Source: Streptomyces sp. HUAS ZL42
GTDB taxonomy: Bacteria > Actinomycetota > Actinomycetes > Streptomycetales > Streptomycetaceae
Assembly (NCBI RefSeq): GCF_040782645.1
Contig: NZ_CP160403.1
Span: 1,426,001-1,490,000, forward strand
Length of the DNA stretch: 64,000 nt
Direction of reading: 5' to 3'
Shown here: positions 17,601 to 25,894 of the stretch, piece by piece
How positions within the stretch are numbered: position 1 is the stretch's first letter
Layout of the letters: the number at the start of each line of letters is the position of its first letter
The notes under the pieces: model-generated
The model's input: only the letters and a program-made list of their open reading frames with translations
Databases searched by the model: none
Told to the model about the DNA's origin: nothing
Made by a program: the position numbers and the translations under genes

Positions 17601-18211
17601 TCGTTGTAGGCCTGCCACGTCTGGTCGCTGGTCTGCACGACGATGTCGGAGGTGCTGGAGTCCTTGCGGACGACGAACGGGTACGGCATCAGGCCGTCGC
17701 CGTCCGTCTGCGCCAGGTTGGCGATGTAGAGGCCGGACACGGCGTCGCTGGGCACCGTCCAGGTCGCGGTCACGGGCCAGTTGCCGCAGTCGACCAGGCC
17801 GGTGCTGCTCTTGGTGGTGCAACTGGCCGGATTGGCAGTGTAGTTGGCCGGATAGGTCACGGCCGCCTGGGCCGCGGTCGACATCAGGCGCGCCCCGTTT
17901 CCGCCGTACCAGCCCAGGCGATAGATCTCCACGCGATACGAGACCGGCGACTGGACCTTGAACTGGACGGTGTCACCGGCCTGGACGCTCTCCTTGGTGG
18001 TGAAACCCTTGATGTCACCGTAGGAGTTGGGCGAGTACCAGTCGGACATCGGGCTGCCCGTCTTGGAGTTCTCGCAGACGACGGGGTTGGAGCCCGACCC
18101 GCACGGATCGGCCACCGCCTGGGCGGACCCGGCCAGCGGGAGCACCGCCACTATCAATGCTGCCACGACGGCGAGGCGCCCGCCCCGGATCCGTCTGCTC
18201 CATCTCTTCAT
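14615..18211 (-). CDS. Large secreted multidomain protein (dimethylformamidase-like + Ig + two DUF4082)
   Basis: 1198 residues. A Sec signal peptide (RLAVVAALIVAVLPLAGSAQA) ends near residue 34. Residues about 40-500 resemble the N,N-dimethylformamidase large-subunit-like domain (YRVEIYRLGWYGGNGAR, SGHDEYWTQSQ, FFSGNEVFWKTRF). An Ig-like segment follows (about 545-645), then two DUF4082 copies (each with ELGxxxxxxxxGxITGVxFYK, TGTHxGSLWSA, TFTNETA and YxAPNGxY) separated by a SbsA-type Ig domain. The tail is basic (SKTVRKKH). DUF4082 and Ig modules occur in extracellular carbohydrate-associated proteins. Its catalytic role is unknown; location inside the polysaccharide cluster suggests work on the extracellular glycan or cell surface. 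Confidence 0.82.
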   Translation of the reverse strand: MKRWSRRIRGGRLAVVAALIVAVLPLAGSAQAVADPCGSGSNPVVCENSKTGSPMSDWYSPNSYGDIKGFTTKESVQAGDTVQFKVQSPVSYRVEIYRLGWYGGNGARLMSTAAQAAVTYPANYTANPASCTTKSSTGLVDCGNWPVTATWTVPSDAVSGLYIANLAQTDGDGLMPYPFVVRKDSSTSDIVVQTSDQTWQAYNDYGGQDLYGGTGPAPDGRAYEVSYNRPLDIGGDNGIYGSEFMMLSWLERNGYDVSYLSGVDVSTNGSLLLNHKVYVSSGHDEYWTQSQYSNVLAARKAGVRQAFFSGNEVFWKTRFTPSIDGTSTANRTLVCYKMTKMAQGNGIADPSGTWTGTWMDPAMTSYGTAYQPPNILTGSMFQVNGYRADAITVPGSYGKNRLWRNTSVANLTSSQTATFPAGTLGYEWDSDIENSTRPAGAIHLSSTTVDITDGKYRLDWGNMYGNGTATHNLVEFRDQDSGALVFGAGTVQWSWGLTNLPVYNPDDVVVTEDARMQQATVNVLADMGVQPKSLQSNLVTATASTDTTGPAVTVTSPASGVTIPALKPVTITGTATDSSGVVARVEVSTDGGTTWNAAKGLASWSYSWTPTAPGSEAIKVRAVDDSVNIGAVTTVPVTVGPQACPCTVWPATAVPGTVNGGDGGSVELGVKIRTTVAGSITGVRFYKSPVNTGTHVGSLWSASGTRLATGTFTNETASGWQQLNFATPVPVKANTTYVASYFAPNGGYSYDGGYFSGKAAGLAPLTALQSGTDGGNGVYRYTSTSAFPSSQSSGSNYWVDVVLDTSGASTTPPTVTSTSPTSGATGVAITAPVSAVFDHAIDADSLTFTVKDPAGNTVPGAKTVPASNSATFTPSTELALHTTYTASVQAADLWGNEMDAPVTWSFTTSSTPPAVTCPCTLWNAGAVPATTDVTGDPNSLELGTRFQSSVSGWITGVTFYKGAGNTGTHTGSLWSADGTLLASGTFTNETATGWQTMTFATPVAISADTAYVVSYHAPNGHYAVDGGYFAAAHQSYPLTAPADTGSAHNGLYRYGSDVGFPTGSYGSANYWVGPVFTADDPSAQLSAATSSEVTASSLSHTADAAGPLVTTLPTTTGLSSVKATVTVLPGAKAAAARKLDVKAVLSYDRATHKMSVHLSAPLPDGTRFKITVTARDKHRNTVKSRSWVLTSKTVRKKH

Positions 18212-18279
18212 GTGTACCTCTCAGCGGTGCTGTGCAGGACCGACCGGTGAAGTCGGGTGGTGCTGAAACCGGGAACCGA

Positions 18280-19398
18280 TCAGCCGCAAAGCGCGTCGGC
18301 GAGCGTGTCCACGACGCGTTGCTGCTGGTCGGGGGTGATCTGCGGGTAGAGCGGGAGCGACAGGATCCGCTCCGCCGCCTTCTCGGCGTTCGGGAAGTCG
18401 CCCCGGGCGTGGCCGAGATGGCGGTAGGCCGGCGTGAGGTGGACAGGGGCGGGATAGTGCACGCCGGCGCCGATGCCCTCGGCGTTGAGCTTGCCCACGA
18501 TGTCGTCGCGGTCCGCCCCAGGGACCTGGACGACGTACAGGTGCCATACGTGGACGTTGCCGGGCGCCGTCGTGGGGAGCACGACCCGTCCGTCGGCCGC
18601 CAGGTCGGCGAGCAGCGCGTCGTAGCGGGCCGCGGCCGCCCGCCGGGCCGCGTTGCCGTCCGCCAGCCGCGCCAGCTTCGCCCGCAGGACGACGGCCTGC
18701 AGCCCGTCCAGGCGGCTGTTGAACCCGGGTACGTCGTGGCGGTACTTGGCGACGCCGCCGTGGTTCGCGATCGCGCGCACCAGACCGGCCAGTTCCTCGT
18801 CGTCGGTCAGCACCGCGCCCGCGTCGCCGTAGGCGCCCAGGTTCTTGCCCGGGTAGAAGCTGGTGGCGGCGATCCCGCCACTGCCCGGCGAGCGGCCGTG
18901 GCGGGTCGCGCCCTGGCATTGCGCGGCGTCCTCGACGACCCGTACGCGGTCGGGGAGTCGGCCCGCCAGCTCCGCGACGTCGGCCAACTGCCCGTACAGG
19001 TGCACGGGTACCACCGCGCGGGTGGCCGGGCCGACCGCGTCCAGCGCGGCCTGAGGGTCGAGCAGATGGCTGTCGGGCAGGCAGTCCGCCAGGACCGGCC
19101 GCGCGCCGGTCCTGGCCACCGCGCCGGCGGTGGCGATGAAGGTGTTGGCGGGCACCACGACCGCGTCGCCGGGACCGACCCCGCTCGCGCGCAGGGCGAG
19201 TTCGACCGCGTCGGTGCCGTTGGCGACACCCACGCAGTGCGCGACGCCGCCGAAGTCCGCGTACTCGCGTTCGAACAGGCGCACTTCGTCGCCTCCGATG
19301 AACGCGGTGTCGGCCAGGACCCGTTCGAATCCGGCCCGTACCTCGTCGGCGACCTCCTGGTGGGCCGCCTTGAGGTCCACCAGCGGAATCTGGTTCAT
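18280..19398 (-). CDS. DegT/DnrJ/EryC1/StrS aminotransferase (WbpE-like)
   Basis: 372 residues. These PLP enzymes aminate a keto nucleotide-sugar using glutamate. It begins with IPLVDLKAAH and has GTDAVELALRA, the Asp157 contact in VVEDAAQCQGA and the Schiff-base lysine Lys185 in SFYPGKNLGAYGD. The start and the later YHPAPVHL-like segment (GVHYPAPVHLTPAYR) resemble the subgroup that makes 3-amino sugars (WbpE/WlbC, QdtB). It lies in a six-gene minus-strand operon and its ATG overlaps the acetyltransferase stop by 4 bp, which suits a keto-to-amino-to-acetamido relay. Regiochemistry is inferred. Confidence 0.87.
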   Translation of the reverse strand: MNQIPLVDLKAAHQEVADEVRAGFERVLADTAFIGGDEVRLFEREYADFGGVAHCVGVANGTDAVELALRASGVGPGDAVVVPANTFIATAGAVARTGARPVLADCLPDSHLLDPQAALDAVGPATRAVVPVHLYGQLADVAELAGRLPDRVRVVEDAAQCQGATRHGRSPGSGGIAATSFYPGKNLGAYGDAGAVLTDDEELAGLVRAIANHGGVAKYRHDVPGFNSRLDGLQAVVLRAKLARLADGNAARRAAAARYDALLADLAADGRVVLPTTAPGNVHVWHLYVVQVPGADRDDIVGKLNAEGIGAGVHYPAPVHLTPAYRHLGHARGDFPNAEKAAERILSLPLYPQITPDQQQRVVDTLADALCG

Positions 19399-20084
19399 GT
19401 CAGCGGTCCCCCCACTGTTCGCGTCGCGAGTTCGTCGAGCGCGGGCGCGTCCGCCCCGCGCAGCCGTCGGGCCGGGCTCCCCACCCAGACCTCGCCCGGC
19501 GGAACGTCGCCGAGCACGCTGCTGCCCATCCCGATCAGCGACCAGGCGCCGACCGTCGTACCCTCCCTGACCAGAGCCCCGGAACCCACATAGGCCCCGC
19601 GCTCCAGCCGCGCTCCCCCGCCCAGGCGGACGCCGGAGGCGAGGGTGGCGCAGTCCTCGACCACGTCGTCATGGGTGAGGACGACGTGCGGCATCACCGC
19701 GACGTGCGCGCCCACCCGCACGGCGGCGGTCAGCACGCAGTGCGCGAGCAGGACCGAGCCGGGCCCCACCTGCGAGGTCGCCGACACCGCCGCCGTCGGA
19801 TGGATCACGGTGGCGTAGCGGTCCGCGGGCAGGCCGAGCCTGCGGACCAGGCGGGCGCGGGCCGCGTAGTCCCTGGGATTGCCCACGCAGATGACCACCC
19901 GGGCCTCGGGCAGGTCGTGGACCAGGTCGCAGCCGCCGAGCACGGGCACGCCGTCCACCTCGGTGCCGTGCAGCGCGGTGTTGTCGTCGAGGTGCCCGAG
20001 CAGCTTGACGTCACCCGCGTCCTGTACGGCCTGCGCGGTCTCCCGGGCGAAGCCGCCCGCGCCGACGATCAGCAGCCCGTTCAT
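19395..20084 (-). CDS. PglD/NeuD-like sugar O/N-acetyltransferase
   Basis: 229 residues from ATG 20084. The N-terminal domain has the PglD-type dinucleotide-like motif LLIVGAGGFARETAQA (4-19), and residues about 95-210 are a left-handed beta-helix of hexapeptide repeats (TSQVGPGSVLLAHCVLTA and following). His138 in VVLTHDDVVEDC corresponds to the likely catalytic base. The family acetylates an amino-sugar nucleotide with acetyl-CoA. The gene sits between two aminotransferase genes with 4-bp overlaps at both ends. The upstream open frame to 21137 is an artefact of high G+C. Confidence 0.87.
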   Translation of the reverse strand: MNGLLIVGAGGFARETAQAVQDAGDVKLLGHLDDNTALHGTEVDGVPVLGGCDLVHDLPEARVVICVGNPRDYAARARLVRRLGLPADRYATVIHPTAAVSATSQVGPGSVLLAHCVLTAAVRVGAHVAVMPHVVLTHDDVVEDCATLASGVRLGGGARLERGAYVGSGALVREGTTVGAWSLIGMGSSVLGDVPPGEVWVGSPARRLRGADAPALDELATRTVGGPLT

Positions 20085-21220
20085 CTTCGGGCCTGTTCGC
20101 GCAGCGCCGCCACGACGCGGTCCTGCTGGGCCTCGGTCATCGTGTGGAACAGGGGCAGGATCAGCGAGTCGCGGCTGATCCGCTCGGTGGCCGGCAGCGG
20201 AGCGCAGGGGTGGCCCGCGTAGGCGGGTTCGAGGTGCGCGGCCATGATCCCGCGCCGGGCGGAGACGCCGGCCTCGGCGAGCGCGGCGAGCAGGTCGTCC
20301 CGGCCGACGGGGAAGTCCTCGCCCACGAGCACCCAGTACGACTGGAAGTTGCTCTGCCCGTGCGCGGGATCGCGTACGGGGGTGAGGCCGGGGACGCCCT
20401 GCAGCAGCGTGTCGTAGCGGGCCGCCAGCTCGCGGCGGCGGACGATCATCGCGTCGAGTTTCCGGAGCTGGACCAGGCCGACCGCGGCCTGGATGTCCGT
20501 CATCCGGTAGTTGTAGCCGACCTCGAGGTAGCTCTCCAGGACGGGCTTGTTGCTCGCATGGCGCTCCGCCGCCGAGGCGTTCATCCCGTGCTCGCGCAGC
20601 CGGCGCAGACGCGCCGCCCACTCGGCGTCGTCGGTGGTGATCATCCCGCCCTCGCCCGTGGTGACGACCTTGCGGGGGTGGAAGGACCAGGCGGCGATCA
20701 GCGCGCCGTGCCCCACGGGCTTGCCGCCGGCGGTCGAGCCGATGGCGCAGGCCGCGTCCTCCACCAGGGGAAGGTCCCAGTCGGCGCAGGCGGCGCGCAG
20801 GGCGTGCACATCGGCCGGCACGCCGCCCTGGTGGACGACGAGTACGGCCTTGGTACGGGGTGTGCGGACCGCGTCCACGGTGGCCGTGGTCAGGTTGCCG
20901 GTGGCGGGATCGACGTCGGCGAACACGGGCTCGGCCCCGACGTAGCGCACGGCGTTGGCGGTGGCGATGAACGACAGCGAGGGCACCACCACCTCGTCGC
21001 CGGGCCCAAGGCCGAGCGCGACGAGCGAGAGATGCAGGGCGGTGGTGCACGAGCTGACGGCGATGCCGTGCTCGGCGCCCACCCGCTCCGCGAAGGCCCG
21101 CTCGAATTCGGCGACCCGGGGCCCTTGGGCGACCCACCCGGACAGCACCGCGTCGGAGGCGGCCTTGGCCTCCTCCTCGCCGAGCCAGGGGATCATCACC
21201 GGGATGCGGTCGTTGCTCAC
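20081..21220 (-). CDS. DegT family PLP aminotransferase (PglE/perosamine synthase-like)
   Basis: 379 residues from GTG 21220, whose GTGA overlaps the stop of the preceding SDR gene. It opens with IPVMIPWLGEEE, has SCTTALHLSLVALG, Asp155 in LPLVEDAACAIGS and Lys184 in FHPRKVVTTGEGG. This version of the lysine motif is common in 4-amino sugar enzymes (PglE, ArnB, Per), unlike the sister gene at 18280-19398. Presence of two different aminotransferases implies either two amino sugars or a diamino sugar in the glycan. The neighbouring acetyltransferase could serve either one. Confidence 0.87.
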   Translation of the reverse strand: MSNDRIPVMIPWLGEEEAKAASDAVLSGWVAQGPRVAEFERAFAERVGAEHGIAVSSCTTALHLSLVALGLGPGDEVVVPSLSFIATANAVRYVGAEPVFADVDPATGNLTTATVDAVRTPRTKAVLVVHQGGVPADVHALRAACADWDLPLVEDAACAIGSTAGGKPVGHGALIAAWSFHPRKVVTTGEGGMITTDDAEWAARLRRLREHGMNASAAERHASNKPVLESYLEVGYNYRMTDIQAAVGLVQLRKLDAMIVRRRELAARYDTLLQGVPGLTPVRDPAHGQSNFQSYWVLVGEDFPVGRDDLLAALAEAGVSARRGIMAAHLEPAYAGHPCAPLPATERISRDSLILPLFHTMTEAQQDRVVAALREQARR

Positions 21221-22197
21221 TTGGCGGCCTCCCGCTCCGCGCGCCACCAATCCACCAGGTCGCGCAGACCGGTGCGCAGGTCGATCTGCGCCGTGAAGCC
21301 GAGTCGTTCGGCGGCCTGCGTGGTGTCCGCGAGCCGCCTGCTCACCCCGTTCACCGCGCGGGCGGGCCCGTGCACCGGCTCCAGGTCCGGCGCCCCCATC
21401 GCCTCCAGCAGGCCCTGGGCGAGCTCCTTCAGCGAAGTCTCCGTACCGCTGGCGACGTTGAAGACCTCGTCGGTGAGGTCCGACTCGGCGGCCAGCACAT
21501 TGGCCCTTGCGATGTCCCTGACGTCGACGAAGTCCATGGTCTGCGTGCCGTCGCCGAGGATCAGCGGCGGCTCGCCCGCCTCGATGCGCTCCATCCAGCG
21601 GATGAGCACCTCGGTGTAGAGACCGTGGATGTCCATCCGGGGGCCGTAGACGTTGAAGTAGCGCAACGCCACATAGTCCAGGCCGTACATGGCGTGGAAG
21701 CTGCGCAGCATGCCCTCGTTGAAGGCCTTCGCGGCGCCGTAGAAGGTGTCGTTGTTGTACGCGTGATGGCGCTCGGTCGTCGGGAAGGTCTCGGCCATGC
21801 CGTAGACGGACGCCGAGGACGACGCGATCACCTTGGCCACGCCGGCCTCGGCCGCCGCCTCCAGGACGTTGAAGGTGCCGTCGACCAGGACCTCGTTGGC
21901 GAGCCGCGGCTCCTCCGCGCACTGGGTGATGCGTATCGCGGCGAGGTGGAACACGAGGTCCGCGCCCTCGGTGACCTTCCGTACGGTGGCGGCGTCCCGG
22001 ATGTCGCCCTCGACGATCTCCACGACGCCGCTGGGCAGGGCCTGGGCGAGGTTGGCCCTCCGCCCGCGCACGAAGTTGTCCAGGACCACGATCTCGCGGG
22101 CGCCGCCCTCGGCCAGAAGGTCGACGAGGTTGGAGCCGATGGTGCCCGCTCCCCCGGTGACCAGGATCTTCTTGCCTCGTACGCTGCTCAACTGCAC
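21217..22197 (-). CDS. NAD-dependent nucleotide-sugar epimerase/dehydratase (extended SDR)
   Basis: 326 residues from GTG 22197 (a TTG at 22191 is possible). The NAD motif TGGAGTIGS is at residues 14-22, HLAA near 84, and the catalytic pair is Tyr153/Lys157 in FYGAAKAFNE, with SSSASVYG supplying the Ser. ALRYFNVYGPRM is the substrate-side signature of the GalE/WbpP-like group. It would make a 4-epimer or a 4-keto-6-deoxy intermediate for the following aminotransferase. The two chemistries cannot be separated by eye. It is part of the 18280-24741 operon with 4-bp overlap to the next gene. Confidence 0.85.
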   Translation of the reverse strand: MQLSSVRGKKILVTGGAGTIGSNLVDLLAEGGAREIVVLDNFVRGRRANLAQALPSGVVEIVEGDIRDAATVRKVTEGADLVFHLAAIRITQCAEEPRLANEVLVDGTFNVLEAAAEAGVAKVIASSSASVYGMAETFPTTERHHAYNNDTFYGAAKAFNEGMLRSFHAMYGLDYVALRYFNVYGPRMDIHGLYTEVLIRWMERIEAGEPPLILGDGTQTMDFVDVRDIARANVLAAESDLTDEVFNVASGTETSLKELAQGLLEAMGAPDLEPVHGPARAVNGVSRRLADTTQAAERLGFTAQIDLRTGLRDLVDWWRAEREAAK

Positions 22198-22222
22198 TGC
22201 CCTTTCAGTGAATGACAACCCG

Positions 22223-23302
22223 TCAACGCCCGGCTCGCAGGCCGACGACCGCGCCCCGGAATTCCAGGCTCCGGGATGCCGCCTCAAGAATGTCCAGCAC
22301 CCGCAGGCCCGCCCGGCCGTCGGTCAGCGGCGCCCGGCGTTGCCCGATCGCGTCGGCGAACTCGTCGACCATGCTGCGCAGCGCTTCCTTCTCGCCGATC
22401 GCGGGCGCGACCATGTCGCCGGAGCGGTACGAGATGAGCATGTCCCGGCGCTCGTCCGCGCCGATCTCCTGGGGGGCGGCCAGGTCCACACCCCGGTCGT
22501 AAATCGCCACCCGCTGGAGCGGGTTGAGGTCGTCCCAGACCAGAGTGCGTTTGGCACCGCCCACCATGGTGGTCCGAACCTTGGTCGGCGAAAGCCAGTT
22601 GACGTGCACGTGGGCGATGGCCCCCGTGTTGAGCTGAAGCGTCAGATAGGCAACGCAGGCCTGTCCCGCACCGATCGGGTCGGCCCCGTGGGCGGCGACG
22701 GCGACCGGCTCGACGTTGTCGGGGAGGATGAAGTCCAGGATCGACAGATCGTGCGGGGCCAGGTCCCACATCACGTCGATGTCCTTCTGGACGAGCCCGA
22801 GGTTGATCCGGACCGAGTCGACGAAGTGGATCTCGCCGAGTTCGCCGGAGCGCACCAGCTCCCGGATGCGGCCCACGGCGGGCGTGTAGCAGTAGGTGTG
22901 ATCGCACATCAGGGTGAGTCCGCGCTCTTCCGCCTCGGCCACCAGGCGCAACCCGTCGGCGTAGGTCGCCGCGAGTGGCTTCTCCACGAGGACGTGCTTG
23001 CCGGCGCGCAGGGCGGCCAGGGCGATGTCGAGGTGGGTTCCGGCGGGCGTGGCCACGGCGACGGCGGCAACGGCCGGGTCGGCGAGGACGGCCGCGTAGT
23101 CCGAGGTGGCCTGGACCGTCGAGTAGCCGCCGAGGACCCGCTGGGCCCTCTCCACGTCGAGGTCGCACAGCCAGCGCAGCCGGAACTGCTCGCTGGCCTG
23201 GAAGTTGCGGACGAGGTTGGGGCCCCAGTAGCCGGCCCCGACGACCGCGACCCCCAACGGCTCCGTGGTCTGCGTCACTTGCTTCCTCTTCCCTCGGTCC
23301 AT
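22223..23302 (-). CDS. Gfo/Idh/MocA family oxidoreductase (WbpB/WlbA-like)
   Basis: 359 residues. ATG 23302 overlaps the stop of the sugar-transferase gene (TGATG), supporting coupling; GTG 23278 with AGAGGAAG before it is an alternative. The NAD fold is shown by VAVVGAGYWGPNLVRNF, and Lys108 in VLVEKPLA is the conserved catalytic-site lysine of the family; CDHTYCYTPA and WDLAPHDLSIL follow. In acetamido-uronic acid pathways such enzymes oxidise C3 of the sugar before amination. Combined with the 6-dehydrogenase at 1264 and the aminotransferase at 18280, a 3-amino sugar route is plausible but not proven. Confidence 0.85.
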   Translation of the reverse strand: MDRGKRKQVTQTTEPLGVAVVGAGYWGPNLVRNFQASEQFRLRWLCDLDVERAQRVLGGYSTVQATSDYAAVLADPAVAAVAVATPAGTHLDIALAALRAGKHVLVEKPLAATYADGLRLVAEAEERGLTLMCDHTYCYTPAVGRIRELVRSGELGEIHFVDSVRINLGLVQKDIDVMWDLAPHDLSILDFILPDNVEPVAVAAHGADPIGAGQACVAYLTLQLNTGAIAHVHVNWLSPTKVRTTMVGGAKRTLVWDDLNPLQRVAIYDRGVDLAAPQEIGADERRDMLISYRSGDMVAPAIGEKEALRSMVDEFADAIGQRRAPLTDGRAGLRVLDILEAASRSLEFRGAVVGLRAGR

Positions 23303-24741
23303 CAGTAGGCCCCCGTTCCTCGCACCACTGCAGACCCGGTGCGCACCAGGATCGACAGGTCCAGGCCCATCGACCAGTTGTCCACGTATCCGAGATCGAG
23401 CCGGACCGCCTCGTCCCAGGGCAGGTCGGAGCGGCCGCTGACCTGCCACAGCCCCGTGAGGCCGGGCTTCACGAGCAGCCGTCGCTTGATGTCCGGCGTG
23501 TACTCCTCCACCTCCTCCGGCAGCGGCGGGCGGGGGCCGACGAGCGACATGTGTCCCTTGACCACGTTGATCAGCTGCGGCAGTTCGTCGAGCGAGCTGC
23601 GGCGCAGCACCGAGCCGACCCGGGTGATCCGCGGATCTTCCTTCACCTTGAACAGCAGGCCGTCGCTGTTCTGGTTGAGGTGCGCCAGTTCCGCCCGGAG
23701 AGCCTCCGAATCCGGCCGCATCGTGCGGAACTTCAGCATGGTGAAGTGGTCGCCGTACCGGCCCACCCGTTCCTGCCTGAACAGTGCAGGACCGCGGCTG
23801 TCCAGCCGGACGATCAGGGCGATCAGCAGCATGGGCAGCGCGAGGAGCACGAGCAGCGCCCCCGCGAGCGACCGGTCCAGGAGGTCCTTGGGCAGGCGGG
23901 AGGTCCGGGAGAGGTTCGGGGCCTGTATCCGCACCAGCGGCACCCCGTTGGTGGGCCGTACCGCCAGCCGGGAGGCGGACACGTCGGCCAGCACGGGGGC
24001 CAGCAGGAAGTCGACACCCTGTACGGCCGCCGTCCAGGACATCCTGCGCAGCACCGAGGCGTCGGACTCGGGTACCGGCAACGCCACCACCGTGGTGATG
24101 CCCATGGCCCGGACGACGTCGTTCATGTCGCCGACACCGCCGAGGAAGGGCAGCCCCAACTTGCGGACGGCCGCAGCGTTTTGCGGGTCACTCAGGCACA
24201 CTCCGGTGACCCGCAGTTCGTGTACGCCGCCGCGTCGCAGCACGGCGACCAGCTCCACGATGCCGCGCGACGGCCCGACCAGGAGCGTCGCGCTCCGGTC
24301 CTGGTCCCGTGCCCACCGTCTGTGCAGCCGGCGGCGCAGCGTGTACCGGACCGCAAGGGCGATCGCGGTGGCCGGCACGGCAGCCATGATCATGTCATGA
24401 AAGAGTCCGGAGTCACGCGTGAACAGGTAGTGCGCACCCGCGGCCAGCGCCGGCAGCGCGACGGCGCCGCGGAGCACCCGCCGGAACTCCTCGGTCCCCA
24501 GGCCAAGGGCGCTGCGGTCGTAGGAGCGGTGGGCCAGCATGGCCACGATCCACGTCGGAGGCAGCACCAGGGCCACCGCCCAGCGGCCGTACGCCGCGTG
24601 GATCAGGAAGGCCGCGGCAACGGCCGCGAAGCCGTCCGCGACCAGCAGGACGATCCGGTACTTCTGTTCCCAACGTCTACGGCGAGCTTCCGGAGTTCTG
24701 TGTTCCACAACCAGTTGCTCATGCGTGACCTCAATGGTCAT
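23302..24741 (-). CDS. Initiating polyprenyl-phosphate sugar-1-P transferase
   Basis: 479 residues from ATG 24741 with GGGGGGAGC just upstream. The N-terminal 130 residues carry four or five membrane helices, a Rossmann-like middle (ATLLVGPSRGIVELVAVL) follows, and the C-terminal 200 residues are the bacterial sugar transferase domain: a membrane segment, LFRQERVGRYGDHFTMLKF, SLDELPQLINVVKGHMSLVG, PRPPLPEEV and KPGLTGLWQVSGRSDL. This WbaP/CpsE-type enzyme loads the first sugar-1-phosphate on undecaprenyl phosphate. It is the first gene of the right operon, preceded by a 285-bp divergent promoter region. Confidence 0.92.
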   Translation of the reverse strand: MTIEVTHEQLVVEHRTPEARRRRWEQKYRIVLLVADGFAAVAAAFLIHAAYGRWAVALVLPPTWIVAMLAHRSYDRSALGLGTEEFRRVLRGAVALPALAAGAHYLFTRDSGLFHDMIMAAVPATAIALAVRYTLRRRLHRRWARDQDRSATLLVGPSRGIVELVAVLRRGGVHELRVTGVCLSDPQNAAAVRKLGLPFLGGVGDMNDVVRAMGITTVVALPVPESDASVLRRMSWTAAVQGVDFLLAPVLADVSASRLAVRPTNGVPLVRIQAPNLSRTSRLPKDLLDRSLAGALLVLLALPMLLIALIVRLDSRGPALFRQERVGRYGDHFTMLKFRTMRPDSEALRAELAHLNQNSDGLLFKVKEDPRITRVGSVLRRSSLDELPQLINVVKGHMSLVGPRPPLPEEVEEYTPDIKRRLLVKPGLTGLWQVSGRSDLPWDEAVRLDLGYVDNWSMGLDLSILVRTGSAVVRGTGAY

Positions 24742-24977
24742 GCTCCCCCCACCACATGCGCGGCTACCCCTGACCGAAGTGCCCCCACACAGCGGCACCG
24801 GAAAGCGAGGGAGCTTCAGCGGTTCCCCAACCGCCTCATGCCCCCAGCATGCTGGTTACTGATCTGTTCAAAGCCGTTCACAGAGCCGTACCGTGACGTG
24901 CAGTCAAGAACAAGTTCCCCACCCAAACCGGTCCGGCGGAGCTCAATCTAGACCACTGGACGCAGTCACGGGAACAG

Positions 24978-25005
24978 TTGGACGAAACACACATCGCAAT
25001 AGTGA
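24978..25005 (+). promoter_or_regulatory. Possible housekeeping promoter before the 25027 operon
   Basis: TTGGAC at 24978-24983 and TAGTGA at 25000-25005 are separated by 16 bp and lie about 20 bp before GTG 25027. They resemble Streptomyces -35 and -10 boxes (TTGACN, TAGRRT). The rest of the 24742-25026 divergent gap shows no ORF or strong hairpin. A near-leaderless mRNA would result; this is only a pattern match. Confidence 0.3.
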
Positions 25006-25026
25006 CATCGGCTGCATACTGCCCTG

Positions 25027-25875
25027 GTGACGAGCATCGTGATCCCGGCTCACAACGAGGAGCGAGTCCTCGGCCGGCTCCTCGATTCGCTGCTGGCCGA
25101 TGCCTCCGACGACGAGACCGACATCGTGGTCGTATGCAATGGCTGCACCGATGACACCGCGAAGGTCGCGGCCGCCCGCGGCCCGCGCGTCCGGGTGGTC
25201 GAGATCCCCGTCCCCTCAAAGCACGCCGCCCTGCGGGCAGGTGACGATCACGCACGCGGCTTCCCCCGTGTGTACGTGGATGCCGACGTCGTCATCACGG
25301 GCGCCGACGTACGGGCGCTGACCGAGTCCCTCGACGACGACAGCTCGGGCATCCTCGCCACCGCCCCCGAGCGGCGGATCCCGCTGGCCGCCTGCGCCTG
25401 GCGGGTGCGTGCCTACTACCAGGTGTGGCAGCGACTCCCTGCCGTACGCGAAGGGCTGTTCGGCCGAGGAGTCATCGCGGTCTCCAAGGCCGGGCACGCC
25501 CGGATCGCCGCACTGCCGCCCCTGATGGCGGACGACCTGGCCGCGTCCCTGGCGTTCGCCCCGGAGGAACGTCTCGTGGTCGGTGCGGCCGGTGTCGTCG
25601 TCCACCCGCCGCGCACCTGGCCGGACTTGATCAAACGGCGGATCCGTGCCGCGGTCTCCACCGCCCAGGTCGAACAGCATCAGGGACCGGAAGAAGCCTC
25701 GGCGCGCACGAGCAAGGCAGACCTCAAAGCCCTGCTCCGCAGGGAGCCGAGGCTCTTTCCCGGTGTCGTAGTCTTCGTCGCGGCGGCGGTCGTCGCCCGG
25801 CGGGGAGCCCGCAAGGCCATCCGGGCTCAGGACTTCGGCACCTGGCTACGGGACGAGAGCAGCCGGCAGAACTGA
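25027..25875 (+). CDS. Family 2 glycosyltransferase
   Basis: 282 residues from GTG 25027. SIVIPAHNEERVLGRLLDSLL, IVVVCNGCTDDTAKVA and the metal-binding VYVDADVVI give a clear GT-A fold, and the tail holds a hydrophobic helix (LFPGVVVFVAAAVVARRG). The catalytic-base region is less canonical than in the other GT2 genes (LMADDLAASLAF). It is divergent from the phosphoglycosyltransferase and is followed after 19 bp by an MFS gene, so it may belong to a separate three-gene operon rather than the main polysaccharide cluster. Confidence 0.83.
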   Translation: MTSIVIPAHNEERVLGRLLDSLLADASDDETDIVVVCNGCTDDTAKVAAARGPRVRVVEIPVPSKHAALRAGDDHARGFPRVYVDADVVITGADVRALTESLDDDSSGILATAPERRIPLAACAWRVRAYYQVWQRLPAVREGLFGRGVIAVSKAGHARIAALPPLMADDLAASLAFAPEERLVVGAAGVVVHPPRTWPDLIKRRIRAAVSTAQVEQHQGPEEASARTSKADLKALLRREPRLFPGVVVFVAAAVVARRGARKAIRAQDFGTWLRDESSRQN

Positions 25876-25894
25876 TGCACCGCACCTGGAGTCC

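Noticed and set aside
16799..18250. A 483-codon plus-strand frame
   Set aside because: Antisense to the secreted multidomain protein; the text is Gly/Val/Arg/His-rich with no domain.
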